64,000 nt of DNA from Brochothrix campestris (GTDB lineage Bacteria > Bacillota > Bacilli > Lactobacillales > Listeriaceae), in contig NZ_CP175511.1 of the NCBI RefSeq assembly GCF_046058945.1, positions 558,001 through 622,000 of the forward strand. Reading direction: 5' to 3'. Positions 7,778-15,932 of this stretch are shown here, in pieces. Made by a program: the position numbers and the translations under genes. Each line of letters starts with the position of its first letter. Position 1 is the first letter of the stretch. Under the pieces are notes generated by a model. That model made no database searches. It saw only the letters and a list, made by a program, of their open reading frames with translations, and was not told where the DNA came from.

Positions 7778-9010
7778 TTAAAACGCCCAGTCACCCTTGC
7801 GGAAAACAGGAACAACAGTACCATCGGCTTTAATGCCGTCGATGTCCATTTCACCCGATCCAATCATGAAATCAACGTGAACAGGCCCTTGATTGATGCC
7901 TTCAGCCTCAAGTTGTTCAGGTGTCATCTCTTTACCACCGTCGATGTTAAACGCATAGGCGCTCCCAATGGCTAAGTGGTTCGCAGCATTTTCATCAAAC
8001 AGGGTCGTGTAATATAAAATCCCTGATTGTGAAATGGGTGATGGATGTGGTACGAGGGCCACTTCACCAATGTATTTGGCGGCTTCATCAGAATCGATGA
8101 GATGGCGTAACACTTCTTCGCCTTGTTTCGCAACAACATCGATAATACGGCCATTTTCAAAGGTCAATTTAAAGTCGTCAATGACTGTTCCACCATAACT
8201 AAGTGGTTTCGTACTGCTAACAAAGCCATTAACGGCTGTTTTTTCAGCGGCCGAGAAGACTTCTTCAGTTGGGATGTTGGCAGTGAAACGCGTGCCTTTG
8301 GCATTGACACTTCCAGCTGCCACCCAGAGGTGTTTCGCAGGTAAGCCAATCGTTAAATCTGTCCCTGGTGCAGTGTAGTGGAGTGTTTTTAAGTGCAAGT
8401 CATTTAAAACAGCGGCCTTGTCGGTCAATGTTTTTTCATGCGCGTACCACGCTTCAATATGATTCTCATTATCGATTCGCATTGTTTTGAAAATCGCTTC
8501 CCAAAGCGCCGGAATCTGTTCTTCAGTCGGTAAGTTAGGAAAGACTTTTGCAGCCCAACCAGCTGTTGGTGCACCTAAGACGGTCCAGCTGATTTTGTCA
8601 GCTTGTGCCAATTGTAAGAATGGGCGCATCACCTTGCCAGAGGCCTTGTTGTTAGCCGCAATTTTAGCCGCATCGATACCATTTAATAAATCAGGGTCTT
8701 GACCAGTAATCGAAATGAAACAGGCATTTTCGTTCGCGAGTTCAATTCGTTCGTTTGCAAAATGCGTGGGTTCTTCTTCGAAAATCGCCAACGGTGCATG
8801 TTCATATTTCAAACGAGCTAAGGTTGAATCGACATATTTAACAATGACGTTACTCGCACCTGCTTTATATGCTTCTGCAGCAATTGCATGCGCAACTTCG
8901 GTATTTTCGATTGTACACGTTAAGTATACTTTTTGGTTGGGTTGGACATTGACACCAACTTTAACAGCAAGTTCGGCATATTTTTGTAAACGTTCTTTAA
9001 AGTTTTTCAT
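7778..9010 (-). CDS. pepS: aminopeptidase, M29 family (PepS/AmpS)
   Basis: A 410-aa metallo-aminopeptidase of the thermophilic aminopeptidase (M29) family, cytosolic, dimeric and releasing N-terminal amino acids from peptides. The C-terminal half carries the conserved metal-site blocks: GEVALVPHPSPIS, then LFDENAANHLAIG, and VHVDFMIGSGEMDIDG near the end. Length matches the family. The ATG at 9010 has a purine-rich site (AAGGGGA). The lipid kinase gene ends 23 bases upstream, so flavodoxin, kinase and pepS probably form one operon. Confidence 0.92.
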   Translation of the reverse strand: MKNFKERLQKYAELAVKVGVNVQPNQKVYLTCTIENTEVAHAIAAEAYKAGASNVIVKYVDSTLARLKYEHAPLAIFEEEPTHFANERIELANENACFISITGQDPDLLNGIDAAKIAANNKASGKVMRPFLQLAQADKISWTVLGAPTAGWAAKVFPNLPTEEQIPALWEAIFKTMRIDNENHIEAWYAHEKTLTDKAAVLNDLHLKTLHYTAPGTDLTIGLPAKHLWVAAGSVNAKGTRFTANIPTEEVFSAAEKTAVNGFVSSTKPLSYGGTVIDDFKLTFENGRIIDVVAKQGEEVLRHLIDSDEAAKYIGEVALVPHPSPISQSGILYYTTLFDENAANHLAIGSAYAFNIDGGKEMTPEQLEAEGINQGPVHVDFMIGSGEMDIDGIKADGTVVPVFRKGDWAF

Positions 9011-9033
9011 CGGTCATTTCCCCTTTTAGTAAA

Positions 9034-9939
9034 TTATTTGTTACTTGTTTTTTCAGGCACAAAGACTTTTAAATGAGAGGGTAGTACTTCTAAGTGGAGC
9101 GGCAAGTGATCATCAGGATCGCCGTCGACGTTAGATTTTAAAATCGCATCATCAGAAGCGATGGCTACTTTATTCGTTTGAAACGCGAGTAAGCCTTCAT
9201 TTTGACTAACTTGTCCACTAAATAATTGTGGTAAAAGTTTCGTCCGTTCAATTAAGGTACTATCAGATACGACAAACACATGGAATAACCCATCATTGAC
9301 TTCTGCTTCAGGTGCTAGCTTTTCGAAACCACCGACAGAGTTCGTCAATGAAACGATAATTAACTCTGATTCAACCGCGTAGGATTGTTCAGCTGATTCG
9401 ATATGAAAATGGTATTTTTCTTTACGGGCATAGGCTTTTGCAGCTTCGATGAAGTAAGCCATTGCACCTAGTTGTGTTTTTTGTTTGACACTGACGCGGT
9501 CAACAGCTTCAGGAATACTCCCGATTGCGACCACGTTCATAAAATAATGCCCATTAATTTTACCAATGTCTAAATCAGATTCGTCAGCATGAGCGAGCAT
9601 TTTAATTGCTTGCTTCGGTTGCTTTGGTATTTTGAGCGCGCGCGCCAAATCGTTGACTGTTCCGAGTGGAATTAAGCCGAAGGTCGGACGGTGTGCTTGA
9701 TTGGCTAAGCCGTTAATGGTTTCATTAAGCGTCCCGTCACCACCCATTGCGATACAGGCATCGTAATGTTTTTTTGCCGATTCACGGGCAAAAATCGTCG
9801 CGTCGCCACCTTTTTCGGTTAAACGGACATCGACCCGGTCAAAGCGTTTTAATAAGGTTTCTTCGGCAAATTTTAAATATTTTTTTCCTTTTTCTTTTCC
9901 TGACGATGGATTGACAATCAACATTGCTATTGAACTCAT
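9034..9939 (-). CDS. diacylglycerol/lipid kinase (DagK-type, YegS/BmrU family)
   Basis: A 301-aa soluble lipid kinase. The phosphate-binding NPSSGKEKGKK is at residues 10-20, the nucleotide-binding MGGDGTLNE at 65-73, and GLIPLGTVNDLAR just after, all diagnostic of the DAGK catalytic fold. The VDGDP near the C-terminus is also typical. Bacterial relatives such as DgkB return diacylglycerol to phosphatidic acid during membrane and lipoteichoic acid turnover; BmrU-type members are less defined. It lies between flavodoxin (25 bases) and pepS (23 bases) on the same strand. Confidence 0.88.
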   Translation of the reverse strand: MSSIAMLIVNPSSGKEKGKKYLKFAEETLLKRFDRVDVRLTEKGGDATIFARESAKKHYDACIAMGGDGTLNETINGLANQAHRPTFGLIPLGTVNDLARALKIPKQPKQAIKMLAHADESDLDIGKINGHYFMNVVAIGSIPEAVDRVSVKQKTQLGAMAYFIEAAKAYARKEKYHFHIESAEQSYAVESELIIVSLTNSVGGFEKLAPEAEVNDGLFHVFVVSDSTLIERTKLLPQLFSGQVSQNEGLLAFQTNKVAIASDDAILKSNVDGDPDDHLPLHLEVLPSHLKVFVPEKTSNK

Positions 9940-9964
9940 CCAATCACCTCACTTACTCTTTTAT

Positions 9965-10411
9965 TTAGGCATTCACTTGGGCGACAATGGCTTCGCATAA
10001 TGTTTCGATGGCGGCGATATCATCTGTGTCGGGATCCAAATCAACCTTAATGCCTTCGCCTGCAATCGTCCCCCCTTGCTCTTTAAAGCGGGTTTGAATG
10101 AAGTCGACGAGTAAGCAATAGTCATCGTAGAATGTATCACCTGAACCAAATGAAGCACATACTTTACCGCTGAAATCGACTTCTGCCATTTCTTCATAAA
10201 AATCAACAAATTCATCGGGAATCTCGCCAAAATCATACGTGTAAGCTCCCACGAGACAAATATCATAATCGAGTAAATCTTCGGGAGAGACAGTGACGCA
10301 TTCCTCGATATCGACTTCGATTCCATGTTTTTCTAATGTTTCACCGAAAATATCGGCGATTTCTTCCGTATTACCAGTCATACTGGCATAAACAATTTTA
10401 GCAGTAGTCAT
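9965..10411 (-). CDS. flavodoxin
   Basis: A 148-aa FMN-binding electron carrier. The phosphate loop SMTGNTEEIAD lies near the N-terminus, followed by the acidic surface typical of flavodoxins (DIEECVTVSPEDLLDYD) and the aromatic FMN-stacking region GAYTYDFGEIPDE. The block CASFGSGDTFYDDYC is the second isoalloxazine loop. It likely feeds electrons to enzymes such as ribonucleotide reductase or pyruvate formate-lyase activase. First gene of a probable operon with the lipid kinase and pepS. Confidence 0.93.
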   Translation of the reverse strand: MTTAKIVYASMTGNTEEIADIFGETLEKHGIEVDIEECVTVSPEDLLDYDICLVGAYTYDFGEIPDEFVDFYEEMAEVDFSGKVCASFGSGDTFYDDYCLLVDFIQTRFKEQGGTIAGEGIKVDLDPDTDDIAAIETLCEAIVAQVNA

Positions 10412-10654
10412 CGAATATCACTCTTTCTTATTTCTATATAGTAATCTGATGTTATTCTAACATACTAGAGCTGTAATTTGACATGTTAATGTTACAAATT
10501 GTCAGTTTATTATCAAAAAGATAGTGAAAAAGTTAAAAAAATGACTATGAGATGTTAAAAGATAACGAAATCATTAGAGTTTTTGCAATAGCCTTTTAAA
10601 AAGTAATATTTATGTTTATAATATAGTAGAAAAGCAATTGAAAGGATGAATAGA

Positions 10655-11413
10655 ATGATTACAATTAAGTCACCGCGTGAAATCGAAGCAATGCGTCGCT
10701 CAGGCGAGTTGTTAGCAAGTATTCACATCAAATTAAAAGAGATGATTAAACCAGGTATTACAACTTGGGAATTGGATAAGTTTGTTGAAAAAGAAATTAT
10801 TGCCGGTGGAGGGATTCCAGAGCAAATCGGTTTTGAAGGTTATGAGTATGCGACGTGCCAAAGTTTGAATGACGAAATTTGTCATGGCTTTCCAACGAAA
10901 AAACCATTGAAAAATGGCGATTTAATTACGGTTGATACAGTCGTAAATCTTGATGGCGCGATGAGCGATTCAGCTTGGAGTTATTTAGTAGGAGATGTCT
11001 CAGACGAAGTACAACGTCTGTACGATGTGACACATACAGCGCTTTATAAAGGGATTAAACAAGCTGTTGTCGGCAACCGGATTGGCGATATTGGTCATGC
11101 GATTCAATCGTATGTTGAACCCGAAGGTTTTAGTGTTGTTCGTGAATTTATTGGTCACGGTATTGGACCAACAATGCATGAAGCGCCAGAAGTACCGCAT
11201 TATGGCTTACCTGGCAAAGGCTTACGTCTTAAAGAAGGTATGGTTATTACAATTGAGCCGATGGTAAATACAGGTGCATGGCGTGCTAAAATGGATAAAA
11301 ATGGTTGGACAGCACGCACAATCGATGGTGGATTAAGCTGTCAATTCGAACATACATTAGCGATTACGAAAGATGGGCCTGTTATTTTAACAGACCAAGG
11401 TGAAAAACGTTAA
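10655..11413 (+). CDS. map: methionine aminopeptidase, type I
   Basis: An M24 pita-bread metallopeptidase that removes the initiator methionine. The 252-aa protein shows the five metal ligands: Asp in TVDTVVNLDG, Asp in AMSDSAWSY, His in FIGHGIG, Glu in ITIEPMV and Glu in CQFEHTLAI. The ATG at 10655 sits 8 bases after AAAGGA; the ATG at 10646 is too close to that site. A -10-like TATAAT is about 35 bases before the start. The stop codon lies inside the first copy of a tandem repeat that fills the next 260 bases. A second chromosomal map is likely, since this copy is not near the ribosomal operon. Confidence 0.95.
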   Translation: MITIKSPREIEAMRRSGELLASIHIKLKEMIKPGITTWELDKFVEKEIIAGGGIPEQIGFEGYEYATCQSLNDEICHGFPTKKPLKNGDLITVDTVVNLDGAMSDSAWSYLVGDVSDEVQRLYDVTHTALYKGIKQAVVGNRIGDIGHAIQSYVEPEGFSVVREFIGHGIGPTMHEAPEVPHYGLPGKGLRLKEGMVITIEPMVNTGAWRAKMDKNGWTARTIDGGLSCQFEHTLAITKDGPVILTDQGEKR

Positions 11414-11672
11414 AGTGAATGAAACCGTTTAGAAGGGAATAACTTGGAAGTGAAATGAGAGCGACTATTTTCCGTCGCAAGCATTTAACTGAAAGTTGAG
11501 AGCTTCTGGTTGAAGTAACTGGAAAAAATTAAAGTGAATGAAACCGTTTAGAAGGGAATAACTTGGAAGTGAAATGAGAGCGACTATTTTCCGTCGCAAG
11601 CATTTAACTGAAAGTTGAGAGCTTCTGGTTGAAGTAACTGGAAAAAATTAAAGTGAATGAAACCGTTTAGAA
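11410..11672 (+). repeat. tandem 119-bp repeat (two full copies plus 25 bases)
   Basis: Copies run 11410-11528 and 11529-11647, identical as far as I can read, followed by the first 25 bases of a third copy (11648-11672). Each unit begins TTAAAGTGAATGAAACC and includes a hairpin, GCGAC-8 bases-GTCGC (first at 11461-11478). The first copy starts inside the map stop codon. The unit is clearly related, in inverted orientation, to 52819-53009 and more distantly to 19657-19784, so this is an interspersed family. No open reading frame of note lies in it. Confidence 0.92.
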
Positions 11673-11719
11673 ACCACCCAAGTACCATTAAATGAGTTCA
11701 TCTTATAGAACTTAGTTTA

Positions 11720-11758
11720 AATAAAGGAGTCCTCCGTCTAACAGAGGACTCCTTTATT
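11720..11758. terminator. bidirectional terminator
   Basis: A stem of about 14 pairs (AAAGGAGTCCTC and its complement, extended by A-T pairs) with a 9-base loop. It lies between map with its repeat (plus strand) and the small minus-strand gene. Confidence 0.85.
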
Positions 11759-11760
11759 AC

Positions 11761-11985
11761 TTACGAGCGGCTAATAGTTAGCTGACCAAGTTCTTCAGCA
11801 ATCATATTTAATTCATTGGTACTGAAGGTTGTTCGTTTCATTACAAATGTATAAATATCGTGGAGTTCTTCATAATCGTTCAAATCAATTGTCCGGTGCG
11901 CCATGACTTCTGCATTGATCATTTGCAGTTTGGTTGTAATCGTTTGTAACATCACCGTGACGTTTTCTGGTGTAGCTTCGTTCAT
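11761..11985 (-). CDS. UPF0435/DUF1128 family protein (YfkK-like)
   Basis: A 74-aa helical cytosolic protein. The pattern ...ITTKLQMINAEVM...YEELHDIYTFVMKRTTFSTNELNMIAEELGQL matches my memory of B. subtilis YfkK (UPF0435), which has the same length and no known function. The ATG at 11985 has AGGGGAG at 8 bases, better spaced than the ATG at 11991. Transcribed alone, and divergent from yihY about 100 bases away. Confidence 0.75.
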   Translation of the reverse strand: MNEATPENVTVMLQTITTKLQMINAEVMAHRTIDLNDYEELHDIYTFVMKRTTFSTNELNMIAEELGQLTISRS

Positions 11986-12085
11986 CGACATAACTCCCCT
12001 TCTTAATTAGTATGGGATAAATTGTAGCATAAAAATGTTTTGCTGTGTAATGTGTTGGGAATTATAACAGAAAGAAGGTGTGCAA

Positions 12086-12946
12086 ATGACAAAGGTAAAA
12101 CTGTTTTTTAGTTATTTTTTTAAAAATCTAACAAAGGTCGATATTACGGCCGTCGGTGGGCAATTAGCCTATTTCTTTTTTCTCTCATTATTTCCGCTCT
12201 TATTATTTTTCTCAGCTTCAATTTCATACTTACATATCAATGAAGAAAGTGTTTATAAAATGATGGCGGAGCTCGTTCCCCATGAAATGTATGATTTAAT
12301 TCATGGCTTGGTTGAAAGTTTGTTAAATCATCAAAATGCGAGTTTATTATCACTCGGGATTTTAGGGACGATTTGGTCAGCTTCTAATGGTGTAAATGCA
12401 ATCGGAAAAGCGTTGGATCATATTTATAACACGACTGAACCGCGTCATTTTATTATGCAGCGCATCATGTCGATGGTTTTTATGGTTTTTCTTTTTTTCT
12501 TAGTCGGTATCGTTGCGATTGTCGGTGTATTCGGTCGACAAATTGGTGTGTTCATCTCGAAACGTTTGCAATTTGATGTTAATATTTTTGAACGCTATGA
12601 TATTATGCGTTGGGGCATCGTTGTGCTCGGTATTTTTGTAGCCTTAGTTTTATTGTATCGCTTTTTGCCACATCATAAAATTAAATTTAGAGAAACACTA
12701 ATCGGTTCAGCCTTTACATCGATTGGTTGGTTAGTGTTCTCGTATTTATTCTCAATTTTTATCGATAATTTCAGCAATTACTCAGCAATTTATGGTAGTA
12801 TTGGAGCGGTCATCATTTTAATGTTATGGTTTTATTTATCAGGCATTATTGTGTTAATCGGAGGGATGATCAATGCAGCCTATGCAACGTATCGCAAAAC
12901 GTTATTATCTAAAAAACAATTATTTGATGTTAAAACGCATGAATAA
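12086..12946 (+). CDS. YihY/BrkB family inner-membrane protein
   Basis: A 286-aa polytopic membrane protein with about six helices, including FFFLSLFPLLLFFSASISYL near residues 30-50, three hydrophobic segments around 130-200, and ...SIGAVIILMLWFYLSGIIVLIGG near 245-265. The conserved AYFFFLSLFPLLLF and WxxxNGVNAIGKALDHIYN blocks define the YihY/UPF0761 family, once mis-assigned as ribonuclease BN. The function is unknown. The ATG at 12086 follows AAGAAGGTG. Confidence 0.88.
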   Translation: MTKVKLFFSYFFKNLTKVDITAVGGQLAYFFFLSLFPLLLFFSASISYLHINEESVYKMMAELVPHEMYDLIHGLVESLLNHQNASLLSLGILGTIWSASNGVNAIGKALDHIYNTTEPRHFIMQRIMSMVFMVFLFFLVGIVAIVGVFGRQIGVFISKRLQFDVNIFERYDIMRWGIVVLGIFVALVLLYRFLPHHKIKFRETLIGSAFTSIGWLVFSYLFSIFIDNFSNYSAIYGSIGAVIILMLWFYLSGIIVLIGGMINAAYATYRKTLLSKKQLFDVKTHE

Positions 12947-13005
12947 AGCGTAAATTTAATGAGATATAAGTCACTTGTTAGTTATGGTTTTAGGAGGAAA
13001 TGAAA

Positions 13006-14385
13006 ATGAAAGAAGTAAAAACGCAACAATTTAGTGTCGGCCAAAAAATGACAGTTATTATTAAACGAATTGGTATTAATGGCGAAGGGATTGGCTACTT
13101 TGATAACACGATTGTGTTTATAAAAGGAGCTTTACCAGGCGAACGTGTCGTTGCTCAAATTAGTAAGGTGTTTCCAAAGTATTTAGAAGCTGAAATGACA
13201 ACTATCGAACGGGAGTCACCCGATCGGATTCAACCACTTTGTCCCATTTATGAAGAATGTGGTGGTTGTCAGTTGCAACATTTAATTTATGATAAACAGC
13301 TTGTAATGAAACGTGACATGATACGTCAAGCGTTTCAAAAGCATACGAAAATTCCAATGGATAAGTTAAAAGTTAAACATACGGTCGGGATGAAAAACCC
13401 TTGGGCTTATCGCAATAAGAGTCAGTTCCAAGTGCGTGAAGTTGATGGTGTTATTAAAGCGGGACTTTATCAACAAGAATCGCATCATTTAATTGATATC
13501 GAAGAATGTGTTGTTCAGCAACCACATACAACACAAATCACAGCCTTTATTAAACAACAGTTGCAACAATTAAATGTGCCTATTTACGATGAAGAAAAAA
13601 ACAGCGGCATTGTTCGGACGATTGTTGTACGCGAGGCGAAAAATACGGATGAAATTCAAGTCGTCTTTATTACAAACAGTAAAAAACTACCGCGTAAACG
13701 TGAGTTAATTGAAAACTTACGCACAGCTTTTCCGCAAATTGTATCGGTGATGCAAAATGTTAATCAAGAAAAGACGTCGCTTGTATTTGGGGAAGAAACG
13801 TTTGTTTTAGCGGGTAAAGAAACGATTTCTGAAACGATGACAGGCATTAGTTACGATTTATCAGCGCGTGCTTTCTTCCAATTGAATCCTGAACAAACTG
13901 AAAAGTTATATCGTAAAGTGGCAAATGTCCTCGAACTAAAAGGAACGGAAACAGTCGTGGATGCGTATTGTGGTGTCGGAACAATCGGTCTTTCATTAGC
14001 GCACGCAGTTAAAGAAGTACGAGGAATGGATATTGTTGTTGACGCGATTGAAGATGCGCAACGCAATGCCGCTCGTGCCAACATCACGAATGTTCAGTAT
14101 GAGGCTGGTAAGGCTGAAGAGATTATGCCACGCTGGGTTAAAGAAGGTTTTAAACCGGATGTCGTAATTGTCGATCCGCCGCGTTCAGGCTGTGATGATG
14201 CCTTATTAGACACACTCAAGCAAGTACGTCCGCAAAAAATTGTTTACGTTTCATGTAATCCGTCAACCTTAGCGCGAGACGTGCAACAATTAACACATCA
14301 TTATACGATTAAAGAAGTGACACCGTACGACATGTTCCCGCAAACAGCACATGTGGAGTCGGTGACATTACTCGAATTGAAATAA
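13006..14385 (+). CDS. 23S rRNA (uracil-C5)-methyltransferase, TrmA/RlmD (RlmCD-like) family
   Basis: A 459-aa SAM-dependent enzyme making 5-methyluridine in 23S rRNA. An N-terminal TRAM RNA-binding domain (about 8-65) is followed by an iron-sulfur site with C79, C85, C88 (CPIYEECGGC) and C168. The catalytic domain has VDAYCGVGTIGL (SAM), VDPPRSGC and the nucleophile C417 in VYVSCNPSTLARD. In Gram-positives one such enzyme (RlmCD) modifies both U747 and U1939, but paralogues exist, so target specificity is not settled. The ATG at 13006 is 8 bases after AGGAGG; an ATG at 13000 is too close. Confidence 0.93.
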   Translation: MKEVKTQQFSVGQKMTVIIKRIGINGEGIGYFDNTIVFIKGALPGERVVAQISKVFPKYLEAEMTTIERESPDRIQPLCPIYEECGGCQLQHLIYDKQLVMKRDMIRQAFQKHTKIPMDKLKVKHTVGMKNPWAYRNKSQFQVREVDGVIKAGLYQQESHHLIDIEECVVQQPHTTQITAFIKQQLQQLNVPIYDEEKNSGIVRTIVVREAKNTDEIQVVFITNSKKLPRKRELIENLRTAFPQIVSVMQNVNQEKTSLVFGEETFVLAGKETISETMTGISYDLSARAFFQLNPEQTEKLYRKVANVLELKGTETVVDAYCGVGTIGLSLAHAVKEVRGMDIVVDAIEDAQRNAARANITNVQYEAGKAEEIMPRWVKEGFKPDVVIVDPPRSGCDDALLDTLKQVRPQKIVYVSCNPSTLARDVQQLTHHYTIKEVTPYDMFPQTAHVESVTLLELK

Positions 14386-14391
14386 AGCAGC

Positions 14392-14428
14392 AACACATCG
14401 AAACTTGTTTTCGATGTGTTTTTTTGAA
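14392..14428 (+). terminator. terminator
   Basis: Stem AACACATCGAAA with TTTCGATGTGTT around a short loop, followed by seven T residues. It ends the methyltransferase transcript. Confidence 0.88.
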
Positions 14429-14541
14429 TGTGTTGAGCTGTCAAAAAAGACCGTTTAGTTCGCTTTTTTTGAGCTATATGTTATAGTGTTTTTTTGTTAT
14501 AGTAGATAAATGTTTATTAATAAGGTGCAAGGAGCGGTTAG

Positions 14542-15036
14542 ATGATTAGGTTAGCAACTGAAGCAGATATTAAACCAATTATGATGATAGTGAAAAAGAC
14601 AATTGCAATGATGCAAGCTGAAAACAATTTACAATGGGATGAGACATATCCAAGCTATGAGGTATTCGAAAATGATATTAGACGAAATGAATTATATGTG
14701 TTTGAAGCGGATATGGAAGTGCTTGGATTTATTTGTATTAGTCCAGAGACAGATGATGAATATGCAACGATTGAATGGGCGAGTAAACAGCGCGCAACGG
14801 TCATTCATCGTTGCGCGGTTTCGACTAAAAGTCGTAGCCAAGGAATTGCCTCACAGTTATTTGCCTTTGCTGAACAAAAAGCGGTGACAACTAGTCAAGG
14901 GTATTTGAAAAGCGATACGTATGTGACAAATGAGAAAATGCGTGCATTTTTTGCCAAGAAGGATTACGATTTCAAAGGCATCATGAAACGTCCAGAATTA
15001 CCGTTTGAATTTTATTGTTACGATAAGCAGTTATAA
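14542..15036 (+). CDS. GNAT-family N-acetyltransferase
   Basis: A 164-aa single-domain acetyltransferase. The acetyl-CoA pyrophosphate loop reads VSTKSRSQGIASQLFAFAEQKA (the R/Q-x-x-G-x-A/G pattern), preceded by beta strand ATVIHRCAV. The C-terminal block YVTNEKMRAFFAKKDYDFKG (N-x-x-M plus F-x-x-x-x-Y/F) is typical. The substrate is unknown; similar proteins are annotated as general GNATs. It is monocistronic, with a GGAGCGG-like site upstream and a terminator downstream. Confidence 0.85.
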   Translation: MIRLATEADIKPIMMIVKKTIAMMQAENNLQWDETYPSYEVFENDIRRNELYVFEADMEVLGFICISPETDDEYATIEWASKQRATVIHRCAVSTKSRSQGIASQLFAFAEQKAVTTSQGYLKSDTYVTNEKMRAFFAKKDYDFKGIMKRPELPFEFYCYDKQL

Positions 15037-15039
15037 CGA

Positions 15040-15075
15040 AAAGCTGTCCTACACATGATTAGGACAGTTTTTTTA
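15040..15075 (+). terminator. terminator
   Basis: Stem AGCTGTCCT with AGGACAGTT around a 10-base loop, followed by T residues. Confidence 0.85.
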
Positions 15076-15152
15076 TGCCTTTAAAACTTTTAATTCTATT
15101 GACCATCGTATATAATTTTAGGAAACGGTAGGTGATATAAAGGAGGCCAATG

Positions 15153-15851
15153 ATGTTTTATGTGTATTGTCAACTTGAAAATGAACGCCTGAATAAAATA
15201 ATCAATCGCCAAATCATCCAATGGTTTTATTCAATTGATCATCAAGAGGTTAAAATTAGCAAGTTTCCCAATGCATTCTGTTATGGCGATACGGTTATTC
15301 AATTTATCGATGAACATCATAGTGAGCAACTAGCTATAAGTTTGGCAAGGTGTTATACGGTTTATGTCTATGAAAAGGAACGTGAGATTTTAGCGTTATT
15401 ACAGAACAGCCATGAAATATATACAATCATTGATGAAAAAGAAAACGAACAGGTTATAAAGTCAACTGTTGCTTTAGTCGTTGAGAAGTTATTGTGTCAA
15501 TATGTTTTAGTAGGTGACTTCAATCGACGGAAATTAGCGATTAAACAAGCTAATCATGTGTATTTGGTCGACTTCAATGATATTTTTTATTTTGAGCATG
15601 TCATGCATTTACGAAAAATAAAGGTTGTGTGTCGTCAACGGAATTACTTATATCGTACGAGTTTAGCAGCGGTATCTGATAAATTACCCTCCTCATTTTT
15701 TAGATGTCATCATGGTGTGATTGTGAACTTAAAACAAATAATGTCGGTTAATCGGCAAGAACAACAAATTTATTTTCCGCAAAATAAAAAAGTACACACA
15801 TCGGTCCGCGGTTACTATCGTTTGATGAAACGTTTAAAAGAAGAACCATAA
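15153..15851 (+). CDS. AgrA-like LytTR regulator with a degenerate receiver domain
   Basis: A 232-aa protein whose C-terminal half (about 125-230) is a LytTR DNA-binding domain very close to AgrA: DFNDIFYFEHVMHLRKI..., then SSFFRCHHGVIVNLKQIMSVNR. The N-terminal 110 residues line up in length with an AgrA receiver, but the acidic pocket (usually EDD) reads CQLEN. I see no phospho-acceptor Asp in the expected strand, so it is probably a pseudo-receiver that does not depend on phosphorylation. No histidine kinase or peptide precursor is adjacent. The ATG at 15153 is 6 bases after AGGAGG (15141-15146). Confidence 0.8.
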   Translation: MFYVYCQLENERLNKIINRQIIQWFYSIDHQEVKISKFPNAFCYGDTVIQFIDEHHSEQLAISLARCYTVYVYEKEREILALLQNSHEIYTIIDEKENEQVIKSTVALVVEKLLCQYVLVGDFNRRKLAIKQANHVYLVDFNDIFYFEHVMHLRKIKVVCRQRNYLYRTSLAAVSDKLPSSFFRCHHGVIVNLKQIMSVNRQEQQIYFPQNKKVHTSVRGYYRLMKRLKEEP

Positions 15852-15899
15852 ACAACAATCCCCAGTCATTGCAATTTCATGACAGGGGACTGTTGTTTA
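15850..15899. terminator. long bidirectional hairpin
   Basis: An interrupted stem of roughly 20 pairs (AAACAACA, CCCC and GTCAT blocks, each paired downstream) with a loop of about 8 bases, between convergent genes. The T tract is weak. Confidence 0.7.
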
Positions 15900-15932
15900 T
15901 GGAAATGAGCGAGAAGCAACTTAAGCGTGCTG

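Noticed and set aside
10412..10640. Hidden gene or riboswitch between flavodoxin and map
   Set aside because: AT-rich, no frame with a ribosome site and no recognisable conserved fold; only a -10-like TATAAT near map.
11410..11672. CRISPR-like array
   Set aside because: The repeat unit is 119 bases without distinct spacers; the copies are identical direct repeats.
15853..15899. Possible attachment site or operator
   Set aside because: The interrupted hairpin between convergent genes is explained as a terminator; no integrase is nearby.
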